Assembly: GCA_050694215.1 (NCBI GenBank)
Contig: JBOGXB010000048.1
Span: 1-16,381, forward strand
Source: JBOGXB01 sp050694215
Lineage (GTDB): Bacteria; Actinomycetota; CADDZG01; WHSQ01
Direction: 5' to 3'
Length of the DNA stretch: 16,381 bases
Part shown: one piece after another, positions 7,445 through 13,278 of the stretch
How positions within the stretch are numbered: position 1 is the stretch's first letter
Layout: every line of letters begins with the position of its first letter
Program-made: the position numbers and the translations under genes
Notes under the pieces: generated by a model
What the model was told of the DNA's origin: nothing
The model's database searches: none
Seen by the model: only the letters and a program-made list of their open reading frames with translations

Positions 7445-8387
7445 TATCCAGAGCGCAGTGCGCACGGCTTTGGTCGACTGCATGGAGATCAAGCGAGGGG
7501 AGGACGTGCTGGTCGTAACCGATCCGGCCAAACGCGCTATCGCCGAGGCCATCGTTTCCATGGCGAGAGAGTTGGGGGCAGAGGTCGTGCTGATGGAGAT
7601 GTCGGAGCGCGAGTCTCACGGCAGCGAGCCTCCTCGCCCGGTGGCGGCTGCGATGCTCGAATGCGATGCACTCATCGCCCCAACGAGTAAGTCGATTTCC
7701 CACACGGAAGCACGCAAGGCCGCGTGTGACAACGGCGCACGCGCCGCGACGATGCCCGACATCACCGAGGAGATGCTCGTCAGAACGATGAGCGCCGACT
7801 ACAAGGCGGTGAAGCGACGTTCCGATGCCATCGCCAAGCTGCTTACCGACGGGAAGGAGGTCCACATCTCGAGCTCTCAGGGAACGGACGTCATCTTCTC
7901 GATCGAAGGGCGCGATGGCCTCTCCGACGACGGACGCCTCGCTGAGCCGGGAACGTTCGGGAACCTGCCGGCCGGAGAAGGGTTCATCGCTCCCGTCGAG
8001 GGCAGGACGAACGGCCGCCTCGTGTTCGACGGGAGTGTTTGGCCGCTCGGTCGATTGAAGGATCCGCTGACGGTCGACATAAAGGACGGTTATGCAAGGT
8101 CGTTCTCCGGCCCGGCAGGGGAACGGTTCCGCTCCATCCTCGACGGCCACGGCACCGAGGCCTTCGCCGTCGCCGAGCTGGGGATAGGGACCAACGAGGC
8201 AGCGATCCTCACCGGCAACGTGCTCGAGGACGAGAAGATAATCGGGACCATCCACGTCGCCTTTGGCGACAACCATTCCTTCGGAGGCACGATCCGCGTC
8301 TCCTCGCATCAGGACGGGATCGTGCTGGAGCCGACGGTCGACATCGATGGAACTCGTCTGCTCGAGGACGGCAGGCTGTTGCTCTGA
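7437..8387 (+). CDS. Small M29-like (thermophilic metalloprotease-type) aminopeptidase
   Basis: Encodes 316 aa. The family pattern is clear: Glu181 and Glu188 in GEGFIAPVEG, Glu247 in AELGIGTN, and His273 with Asp278 in IHVAFGDNHSFGG, which are candidate ligands for the two-metal site of M29-type aminopeptidases. It is shorter than classic AmpS/AmpT enzymes (about 400 aa), as in the compact subgroup seen in many actinobacteria and archaea. Related folds also include the ring-cleaving dioxygenase NicX, so peptidase activity is likely but unproven. ATG 7437 is preceded by GGAGGAG at good spacing and overlaps the previous stop; a longer reading from 7266 would be antiparallel in sense to the true N-terminus and lies wholly over the previous gene. 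Confidence 0.85.
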   Translation: MPDIQSAVRTALVDCMEIKRGEDVLVVTDPAKRAIAEAIVSMARELGAEVVLMEMSERESHGSEPPRPVAAAMLECDALIAPTSKSISHTEARKAACDNGARAATMPDITEEMLVRTMSADYKAVKRRSDAIAKLLTDGKEVHISSSQGTDVIFSIEGRDGLSDDGRLAEPGTFGNLPAGEGFIAPVEGRTNGRLVFDGSVWPLGRLKDPLTVDIKDGYARSFSGPAGERFRSILDGHGTEAFAVAELGIGTNEAAILTGNVLEDEKIIGTIHVAFGDNHSFGGTIRVSSHQDGIVLEPTVDIDGTRLLEDGRLLL

Positions 8388-8393
8388 CGACTG

Positions 8394-8413
8394 GCCGGCC
8401 CCTCTAGGCCGGC
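8394..8413 (+). terminator. GC hairpin after the aminopeptidase-like gene (possible terminator)
   Basis: GCCGGCC (8394-8400) pairs with GGCCGGC (8407-8413), 7 bp with a 6-nt loop, starting 6 nt after the stop codon. There is no U tract, so termination would be weak or factor-assisted. It sits immediately upstream of the extended -10 promoter of the HTH gene and separates the two transcripts. Confidence 0.4.
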
Positions 8414-8423
8414 AGAGCCTCAC

Positions 8424-8432
8424 TGGTATACT
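8424..8432 (+). promoter_or_regulatory. Extended -10 promoter (TGG-TATACT) for the HTH gene
   Basis: TGGTATACT is an extended -10 element with near-consensus TATACT at 8427-8432. The expected start of transcription (8439-8442) falls only 1-4 nt before the ATG at 8443, so the message would be leaderless or nearly so. No good -35 exists 17 nt upstream, as is common for extended -10 promoters. Confidence 0.65.
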
Positions 8433-8442
8433 TTGGTTCACA

Positions 8443-8673
8443 ATGGTCACCGGACCCGACAACGCCCCGGTAAAACCCCAGGAGGTCTCGCTCCCGATGG
8501 GCCGTTTCCTCACGGTCGCCGAGGTCGCCGGGTACCTGAGGGTGTCGAACATGACCGTGTATCGCTTGATCAACGCAGGCCAGCTGGCCGCCGTTCGGGT
8601 GGGACGGGGTTATCGCATCCGCGAGGAGGACGTGACCAGGTACCTTCAGCAACGCTACATGGACGCGGGCTAG
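8443..8673 (+). CDS. Excisionase/MerR-type HTH DNA-binding protein (Rv0500A-like)
   Basis: Encodes 76 aa. Residues 22-70 form a winged helix: FLTVAEVAGYLRVSNMTVYR (helix-turn-helix) followed by the wing VRVGRGYRIREEDVTRYL. It matches in size, domain placement and the C-terminal YxDAG ending what I recall of M. tuberculosis Rv0500A, and like it lies close to bS22. ATG 8443 is preferred because it matches the family length and lies just after the extended -10; ATG 8497 is a serious alternative because AGGAGGT lies 10 nt before it, giving 58 aa. It likely binds DNA as a small regulator; its target is unknown. A strong terminator follows 23 nt after the stop. Confidence 0.88.
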   Translation: MVTGPDNAPVKPQEVSLPMGRFLTVAEVAGYLRVSNMTVYRLINAGQLAAVRVGRGYRIREEDVTRYLQQRYMDAG

Positions 8674-8696
8674 ACGCAGCCCCGGCGGGCAGCCAG

Positions 8697-8739
8697 GCCG
8701 TCCCGTGCCCCTGCGGCACAAGGACGGCTTCTTTTTTTT
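8697..8739 (+). terminator. Strong intrinsic terminator/attenuator between HTH and Clp1-like genes
   Basis: An outer stem GCCGTCC (8697-8703) with GGACGGC (8722-8728) encloses an inner stem GTGCC (8705-8709) with GGCAC (8715-8719) and a 5-nt loop. A run of ten U in eleven positions follows (TTCTTTTTTTT, 8729-8739). This is a textbook rho-independent terminator and the longest T run in the window. Only 32 nt lie between it and the next start codon. Confidence 0.9.
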
Positions 8740-8771
8740 GTCGGAACCCTCGACCTGGAGGCGCTTGCGGT

Positions 8772-9668
8772 ATGACGGTCTCGATCGGTGAGGCTTACGA
8801 GAGGCTGGTCGCGAACCCGGGTGTCACCTTCCTGGTCGGCGACATCGACACCGGGAAGACCACGTTCGGGCTGGAGTTGATCCGCAGAGCGCTCGACGCA
8901 GGGGTGAGAGCGGCATTTGTCGACGCAGACATCGGTCAGTCATCTGTCGGGCCGCCGACCACCGTCGGTCTCAAGCACTTTGCCCCCGCCGATGAGGTAT
9001 CCCTGGAATCGGTACGTGTCGCCGATCACCTGGGCTTCGCTGGGTCCCTCACGCCACGGGGTCACGTCCTTCCGGTCGTCATGAGCACGGCCAAGCTCGT
9101 GGCGAAGGCGAGAGAGAGCGGCTTCAGCTCGATCGTGGTCGATACGACGGGCATGGTGTCGGGGATCTCGGGTCAGGTGCTGAAGTACCACAAGATGGAT
9201 GCGGTCGCGCCCGAATACGTGGTCGCGTTCGAGCGTGGAGGTGAGCTCGAGCCGATAGTCGGCATCGCGCATCGGTTCACCTCTGCCGAAGTGCTCGAGC
9301 TCGAGGTCCCCGCGTCGATCCCAACCCGCACTGCCGAGGAGAGAATGTCCTTCAGGGAGAGCCAGTTCGCCAGCTACTTCGCGCGGGGAGCATCACGATG
9401 GAGGGTGAAACCCACCGTGTTCATGCCAACTCTGCCTCCAGACTTCGATCTCATCCGATTGGACGGTTTGCTCGTGGGCATGGAGGATGGGACGGGAGAC
9501 TGCGTCGGCATCGGCGTGCTCGAGTACGATGGCGGTGAAGACATTCTTCGCATGGTCTCTCCCGTTACAACGGGCGTGAAGGGCCTGCGTCTTGGATCCG
9601 TGAGGATCGATATCGAGGGTCGGTCCAAGGGCCCCGTGTCGCTACGTCAGCTCTTCGGAACGGAATAG
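8772..9668 (+). CDS. Clp1/Grc3-family P-loop polynucleotide 5'-kinase-like protein
   Basis: Encodes 298 aa. Walker A is GDIDTGKTT (23-31). The DADIGQ block (51-56) followed by PPTTVGL is the Clp1/Grc3/Nol9 signature; VVDTTGMVSG (122-131) corresponds to the substrate-binding loop; RTAEERMSFRESQFASYF (186-203) fits the arginine-rich lid helix; residues about 210-298 look like the C-terminal beta domain. Relatives transfer phosphate from ATP to the 5'-OH of RNA or DNA in eukaryotes and archaea; bacterial members exist but their role is poorly known. ATG 8772 has GGAGG upstream (8757-8761) and begins the first recognisable helix; a longer frame from 8433 is out-of-register sequence over the HTH gene. 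The stop is 11 nt before bS22, implying one transcript. Activity on RNA is inferred. Confidence 0.88.
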   Translation: MTVSIGEAYERLVANPGVTFLVGDIDTGKTTFGLELIRRALDAGVRAAFVDADIGQSSVGPPTTVGLKHFAPADEVSLESVRVADHLGFAGSLTPRGHVLPVVMSTAKLVAKARESGFSSIVVDTTGMVSGISGQVLKYHKMDAVAPEYVVAFERGGELEPIVGIAHRFTSAEVLELEVPASIPTRTAEERMSFRESQFASYFARGASRWRVKPTVFMPTLPPDFDLIRLDGLLVGMEDGTGDCVGIGVLEYDGGEDILRMVSPVTTGVKGLRLGSVRIDIEGRSKGPVSLRQLFGTE

Positions 9669-9679
9669 GAAGGAATGAA

Positions 9680-9781
9680 ATGCCATCGCTCGTAAAGAAG
9701 CGTCGCAAGAAGATGCGCAAGAAAAAGCACCGCAAGATGCTCAAGAAGACGCGCTGGCAGCGGCGTCAGCAGGGTAAATAG
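9680..9781 (+). CDS. Ribosomal protein bS22 (AURKAIP1/COX24-type, 33 aa)
   Basis: Encodes a 33-aa, extremely basic peptide beginning MPSLVKKRRKKMRKKKHRK and ending RRQQGK, nearly the same length and pattern as mycobacterial bS22 (Rv0500B), a small-subunit protein seen at the 30S/50S interface in mycobacterial ribosomes. AGGAAGGAA lies just before the ATG. It follows the Clp1-like kinase by 11 nt and ends 16 nt before the convergent stop of whiB. Length and composition make the assignment firm although the gene is below usual gene-finder cut-offs. Confidence 0.93.
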   Translation: MPSLVKKRRKKMRKKKHRKMLKKTRWQRRQQGK

Positions 9782-9797
9782 GCGGCTCGGATATCGT

Positions 9798-10061
9798 TCA
9801 AACTCTTGCGGTTGTGCGTGCCGACATCTGAGCTTTCCGCCGCTTGGCAGCCAGCGAGCGGCGTTCCTGGGTAGTCAGGCCCCCCCAGATACCGAATCTT
9901 TCTCCTTCGGTGATGGCGAACTCCAGGCAGAGCTGCCTCACCTCGCACATGGCGCAGATCGCCTTCGCTTCTTCTGCCTCCTGCTCGGCGGGCGGAAAGA
10001 AGAACTCGACTGGGATATGCCTGCAAGCTGCGCGATCCTGCCACTCCTGATTGGATGCCAA
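9798..10061 (-). CDS. WhiB-family iron-sulfur transcriptional regulator
   Basis: Encodes 87 aa. The four cluster cysteines are C13, C36, C39 and C45 (C-x22-C-x2-C-x5-C), followed by the family turn GIWGG (57-61) and a basic, DNA-binding C-terminus (AAKRRKAQ). WhiB proteins hold a [4Fe-4S] cluster, sense redox or NO and usually act with the primary sigma factor. The TTG start at 10061 is chosen because it follows CGGAGG at 5 nt and because the promoter at 10105-10133 lies upstream; the only earlier in-frame candidate, another TTG, coincides with the -35 box itself. Which WhiB subclass this is cannot be settled by eye. Confidence 0.95.
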   Translation of the reverse strand: MASNQEWQDRAACRHIPVEFFFPPAEQEAEEAKAICAMCEVRQLCLEFAITEGERFGIWGGLTTQERRSLAAKRRKAQMSARTTARV

Positions 10062-10104
10062 CCGGGCCTCCGGGTCCGCTCGAGACGATGAAACAAGCGG
10101 GGGG

Positions 10105-10133
10105 AGTGTAGGAACGACGAACGCACACGTCAA
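10105..10133 (-). promoter_or_regulatory. SigA-type promoter of whiB (TTGACG-N17-TACACT)
   Basis: On the minus strand, TTGACG at 10133-10128 and TACACT at 10110-10105 are separated by exactly 17 bp. Transcription would start near 10098, leaving a leader of about 37 nt that includes the GGAGG before the TTG start codon. It is one of the two best -35/-10 pairs in the window. Confidence 0.8.
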
Positions 10134-10156
10134 CAGGATGTTTTCGCGCTCTCCAC

Positions 10157-10162
10157 TAGGAT
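10157..10162 (+). promoter_or_regulatory. -10 box (TAGGAT) for the SAM hydroxide adenosyltransferase gene
   Basis: TAGGAT is followed by seven bases and then the ATG at 10170, giving a leaderless start. If this is used, the in-frame ATG at 10161 lies inside the -10 box and cannot be the start. It is arranged back to back with the whiB promoter about 50 bp away. Confidence 0.5.
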
Positions 10163-10169
10163 GGCACCG

Positions 10170-10991
10170 ATGAGCCGCCGCGACATCATCACCTTCGTCT
10201 CCGACTACGGGCTCGAAGACGAGTTCGTGGGCGTTTGCCACGGAGTGATGCTGGGAATCGCGCCACACGTCAAGATCGTCGATGTCCATCACAACATCCT
10301 GCGGCAGAACATCCTGCACGGCGCCGTAGTCCTGACCCAGTCGAGTCCCTTCATGCCCGACTCCGTACACCTGGCGGTGGTCGACCCCAGCGTGGGCTCG
10401 GATCGTCGGGCGGTCGCCATCGAGACCGGGCACGGTGAGATCTTCATCGGACCGGACAACGGTTTGCTGATGCCCGCCGCGGAGAGCTCGGGCGGAATCA
10501 AGCGCGCCTTTGAAATCTCCGATCGCCGGTTCATGCTAACGCCGGTCTCGCACACCTTTCAGGGCCGCGACATCTTTGCCCCGGCCGCCGCGCACATCGC
10601 CAATGGAGTGTCACCTTCGGACCTTGGCCCCCCTGTCGACGTCGAGATGCTTCAATCACTCGAGATCCCCGATGCGTGGGTTCACGAGGACCATCTTCAC
10701 GCGGAGGTGCTTCAAGTCGATCGCTTCGGGAACCTTCAGTTGAACATGAGGACCCCTCATCTGGAGAAGGTCGGTTTGCGAAGCGGCGACCGCCTCGAAG
10801 TGCGGATGGAAGGTCATCGCCTGAACGTGCCGTTCGGGGACACGTTCGCCGACGTCAAGCAGGGCGAGTTCGTCGTCGTGGAGGACTCCTACAGCTATCT
10901 TTCACTGGCGATCAATAAGGGTGACGCGGCCGCAAAGCTCAGGGCCGGGTGGGGATCGACGGCCATCGTGGGTCCGGTGACCTCCCACTAG
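10170..10991 (+). CDS. SAM hydroxide adenosyltransferase family protein (DUF62)
   Basis: Encodes 273 aa. Family blocks: FVSDYGLEDEFVG (9-21), VVDPSVGSDRR (70-80), GPDNGLL (94-100), TFQGRDIFAPAAAH (129-142) and DRFGNLQLN. Characterised members hydrolyse S-adenosylmethionine to adenosine and methionine with an Asp-Arg-His triad; fluorinase and chlorinase are halide-using relatives. Asp72 and Arg79 are present with the expected 7-residue spacing, but the His position (59 residues after Asp72) is Gln131. This may change or abolish hydroxide activation. No halogenase-type context is present. Starts at 10161 or 10170 are possible; the second fits the -10 box. It is probably transcribed alone. Confidence 0.9.
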   Translation: MSRRDIITFVSDYGLEDEFVGVCHGVMLGIAPHVKIVDVHHNILRQNILHGAVVLTQSSPFMPDSVHLAVVDPSVGSDRRAVAIETGHGEIFIGPDNGLLMPAAESSGGIKRAFEISDRRFMLTPVSHTFQGRDIFAPAAAHIANGVSPSDLGPPVDVEMLQSLEIPDAWVHEDHLHAEVLQVDRFGNLQLNMRTPHLEKVGLRSGDRLEVRMEGHRLNVPFGDTFADVKQGEFVVVEDSYSYLSLAINKGDAAAKLRAGWGSTAIVGPVTSH

Positions 10992-11016
10992 CGCTTCGGC
11001 CAGTGAGGTTGGCGAT

Positions 11017-11126
11017 GTTTTGGCGACGCGAAAAGCAAGCATCGCAAGGCCGCAGGGAGCCAGGATACCTGGGCGTATCCGGGCGACTGAGAACGCCGCG
11101 AGGCGCAGCCTTTTCGCCGCCAAAAC
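11017..11126. repeat. Imperfect 17-bp inverted repeat enclosing about 74 nt; possible structured RNA or operator
   Basis: The left arm is GTTTTGGCG (11017-11025), AC bulge, GCGAAAAG (11028-11035). The right arm is CTTTTCGC (11110-11117) directly followed by CGCCAAAAC (11118-11126). All 17 bases pair, with only the two-base bulge. The interior holds smaller hairpins: GGATAC/GTATCC at 11063-11080, or alternatively CCAGG/CCTGG at 11060-11072, and GGCGT/ACGCC at 11072-11097. It lies wholly between the SAM hydroxide adenosyltransferase and epimerase genes. No known RNA family is recognised. Confidence 0.6.
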
Positions 11127-11163
11127 GCGGTGTACTTTGCTGGCCGAGGCACTGTCCACTGGA

Positions 11164-11169
11164 TACGAT
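11164..11169 (+). promoter_or_regulatory. -10 box (TACGAT) for the epimerase gene
   Basis: TACGAT followed by CGGGTC and the ATG at 11176 places the transcript start at the start codon, so the message would be leaderless and would not include the structured element at 11017-11126. It also argues for ATG 11176 over the upstream in-frame ATG at 11020. No convincing -35 is seen. Confidence 0.55.
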
Positions 11170-11175
11170 CGGGTC

Positions 11176-12222
11176 ATGGCGCCCAGAAGAGTGCTCATCA
11201 CCGGTGTGTCGCGGTTTCTCGGGCTGCGCCTCGCAAAGGCGCTCGAAAGGGACGACGAGATCGAAGCCATCGTGGGTGTCGATCTGGACGAACCCCCGGT
11301 GCCGATAGAGCGCTTGGAGTTCATCAGGGCCGACATCCGCAGCCCGTTGATCGCGAGGGTGATTGAAGCGACGAATGTCGATTCAATCGTTCACACGAAC
11401 ATCGCGTCGAGCCCCGGCTTGCTCGGAGGCCGGTCGCAGATGAAGGAGAACAACGTCATCGGGACGATGCAGCTGCTCGCGGCGGCGCAACGCTCGGAAT
11501 TCGTGAAGAAAGTCGTGATGCGGTCGTCGACCGCGATCTACGGATATGGCCCCGGCGAGCCATCCGTCCTCCCTGAGGACCATGCCTCGAGGCCGGTGGA
11601 CTTGCGCGGCTACGCAAAGGACTGCGCGGACGCGGAGCAATACGCACGCGACTTTGGACGGCGCAGGTCCGACCTGGATCTCGTCATCCTGCGAACTCAG
11701 AACGTGGTCGGGCCAACGGTGACGACGAGCATGACCGACTACCTCTCGCTTCCCGTCATCCCCAGCGCTTTCGGATACGACCCGCGCTTGCAGTTCCTTC
11801 ACGAGGACGATGCGGCCGCCGCGCTGAGACTGGCCCTGGTCGAGGAGTGCCGCGGCATCTACAACGTCGCCGCAGACGGTGTGGTTTACCTTTCCCAAGC
11901 TGTTCGTCGGTTGGGGAAGGTGCAAGTGCCCCTGATATTGCCGACGGCAGAGTTGGCTGCCGGGTTCATACGCCGGCTCGACCTCGTCGATTTCCCAGCC
12001 GATCAGCTCAAGCTCCTGCTCTACGGGCGCGTCGTGAACATCCGAAGAGCCGAGCAGGCGTTTGGATTCGCTCCAAGGTTCACGACGGAACAGACCCTGG
12101 AGGATTTCAAGGACAACCGGGCGAAGGATCCCATCCCCGAGCCGAGCATGCATCCGACTTGGGAAAGGGAGTTGTTCGAATACCTCAAGAACCGATCGAG
12201 TGCTCAGAGGGAGACCGTGTGA
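11176..12222 (+). CDS. NAD-dependent epimerase/dehydratase (extended SDR, Rv0501-like)
   Basis: Encodes 348 aa. The Rossmann motif TGVSRFLG (9-16) binds NAD; MRSSTAIYGYG (115-125) supplies the Ser/Thr region. The usual YxxxK is replaced by GYAKDC (145-150), with Lys two rather than four residues after Tyr146, so the catalytic assignment is uncertain. Position next to bS22 and the acyltransferase matches the Rv0501 gene of M. tuberculosis, often called galE2 without firm proof. It may act on nucleotide sugars or another NAD-dependent substrate. ATG 11176 begins directly at the first beta strand. The TGA overlaps the ATG of the next gene (TGATG), implying coupling. Confidence 0.9.
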   Translation: MAPRRVLITGVSRFLGLRLAKALERDDEIEAIVGVDLDEPPVPIERLEFIRADIRSPLIARVIEATNVDSIVHTNIASSPGLLGGRSQMKENNVIGTMQLLAAAQRSEFVKKVVMRSSTAIYGYGPGEPSVLPEDHASRPVDLRGYAKDCADAEQYARDFGRRRSDLDLVILRTQNVVGPTVTTSMTDYLSLPVIPSAFGYDPRLQFLHEDDAAAALRLALVEECRGIYNVAADGVVYLSQAVRRLGKVQVPLILPTAELAAGFIRRLDLVDFPADQLKLLLYGRVVNIRRAEQAFGFAPRFTTEQTLEDFKDNRAKDPIPEPSMHPTWERELFEYLKNRSSAQRETV

Positions 12223-13268
12223 TGGCAGAAGCCGAGATCATCCCCATCGATCGACGGACGCCCCAGACCAAGCCCCGTTGCCGAGCAACCACCGCAACCG
12301 GGCGGCCGTGTCGGAAATACGCAGTGGACGAAAGTGGCTATTGTCACGTGCACGCCCCGGGCGGTCGTGCTTCGCCCGGTCGAGCGAAGGCGTCGAGGCC
12401 CGCGGCTCGTGGGAGTGCGCAGACACCGACAGGCTCGAGCGGCCTGCTCGCGAATGCCGAGGACTTCGTCCGCAGGCGTCTCAGCGGCGACTATCGGGTG
12501 GATGACTTCGGCTACGACGAGATGCTTTCGGGCGAGTTGCTTCTTCCACTCGCCAAGCCTCTGTACGAGAACTACTTCCGCGTACGAACTCTAGGGATCG
12601 AGCGCATTCCCCACGAAGGCCCTGCAGTCCTTATCTCCAATCACTCCGGGACGGTCGCTCTCGACGCCGTGATGGTTCAGTACGCGGTTGCAAGGAAGCA
12701 TCCATCGAGGCGCGCGGTGCGCAACATTGGGGCTGACCTCGTGTACAGGTTGCCGTTCGTGGGACCGTTGGCGCGTAAGACGGGCAACGCCGTCGCGTGC
12801 GCAGACGACGCCTACGAGCTCCTGCGTCGCGGTGAGCTGCTGGGCATCTTTCCCGAGGGCTTCAAAGGCGTGGGCAAGGGCTGGCGCGAGCGCTACAAGC
12901 TGCAGCGCTTTGGACGAGCGGGGTTCATGGAGATCGCCCTGCGTGCACAGGTGCCGATAATCCCCATCGCCGTCGTGGGGGCCGAGGAGGCATACCCCAT
13001 GATCGGGAACGCGAGCGTGCTGGCCCGGATGCTGGGCCTCCCCTACTTCCCCATCACGCCCACCTTCCCGTTGCTGGGTCCCCTCGGACTCATTCCCCTC
13101 CCGTCCCGATGGTTCATCGAGTTCGGGCACCCCATCCCAACCGACGAGTACCCCAAGGACGCCGCGGACGACGCGATGCTGGTGTTCGATCTCGCGGACC
13201 GCGTGCGCGACACGATCCAGCAGATGCTGTACCGAAACCTGAACGCCCGCGGCGGCGCTTTCTTTTAG
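12222..13268 (+). CDS. Lysophospholipid acyltransferase-family protein with N-terminal Cys/His motif (Rv0502-like)
   Basis: Encodes 348 aa. Residues 20-44 hold a possible zinc site, C20-x9-C30-x10-C41-x2-H44, like small DUF5763-type motifs. A basic Ala/Gly/Pro-rich linker (45-75) follows. The acyltransferase domain spans about 100-335: SNHSGTVALDAV (139-150) holds the catalytic His141, with Asp148 seven residues later rather than five as in the classic HX4D motif; FPEG is at 210-213. Such enzymes transfer acyl chains onto lipids at the inner membrane. ATG 12222 overlaps the epimerase stop and follows AGAGGGAG; a reading from 11847 lies over the epimerase and is rejected. Substrate unknown; gene order matches Rv0502. 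Confidence 0.9.
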   Translation: MAEAEIIPIDRRTPQTKPRCRATTATGRPCRKYAVDESGYCHVHAPGGRASPGRAKASRPAARGSAQTPTGSSGLLANAEDFVRRRLSGDYRVDDFGYDEMLSGELLLPLAKPLYENYFRVRTLGIERIPHEGPAVLISNHSGTVALDAVMVQYAVARKHPSRRAVRNIGADLVYRLPFVGPLARKTGNAVACADDAYELLRRGELLGIFPEGFKGVGKGWRERYKLQRFGRAGFMEIALRAQVPIIPIAVVGAEEAYPMIGNASVLARMLGLPYFPITPTFPLLGPLGLIPLPSRWFIEFGHPIPTDEYPKDAADDAMLVFDLADRVRDTIQQMLYRNLNARGGAFF

Positions 13269-13278
13269 GGCCGAAGCT

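Noticed and set aside
7347..8573. 408-aa open frame on the - strand opposite the aminopeptidase and HTH genes
   Set aside because: Spans parts of three well-supported + genes and a promoter; composition is Arg/Asp/Val-rich shadow sequence without motifs.
10062..10433. 211-aa version of WhiB starting at 10433
   Set aside because: It would run across the whiB promoter and the SAM enzyme gene; WhiB proteins of this type are about 80-100 aa.
11060..11080. Small inverted repeats CCAGG/CCTGG and GGATAC/GTATCC as separate operators
   Set aside because: They overlap and are mutually exclusive as stems; better treated as parts of the larger 11017-11126 structure.
11020..11175. N-terminal extension of the epimerase from ATG 11020
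   Set aside because: It would translate the inverted repeat, gives a basic non-conserved 52-residue leader, and the Rossmann fold begins right after ATG 11176, which has its own -10 box.
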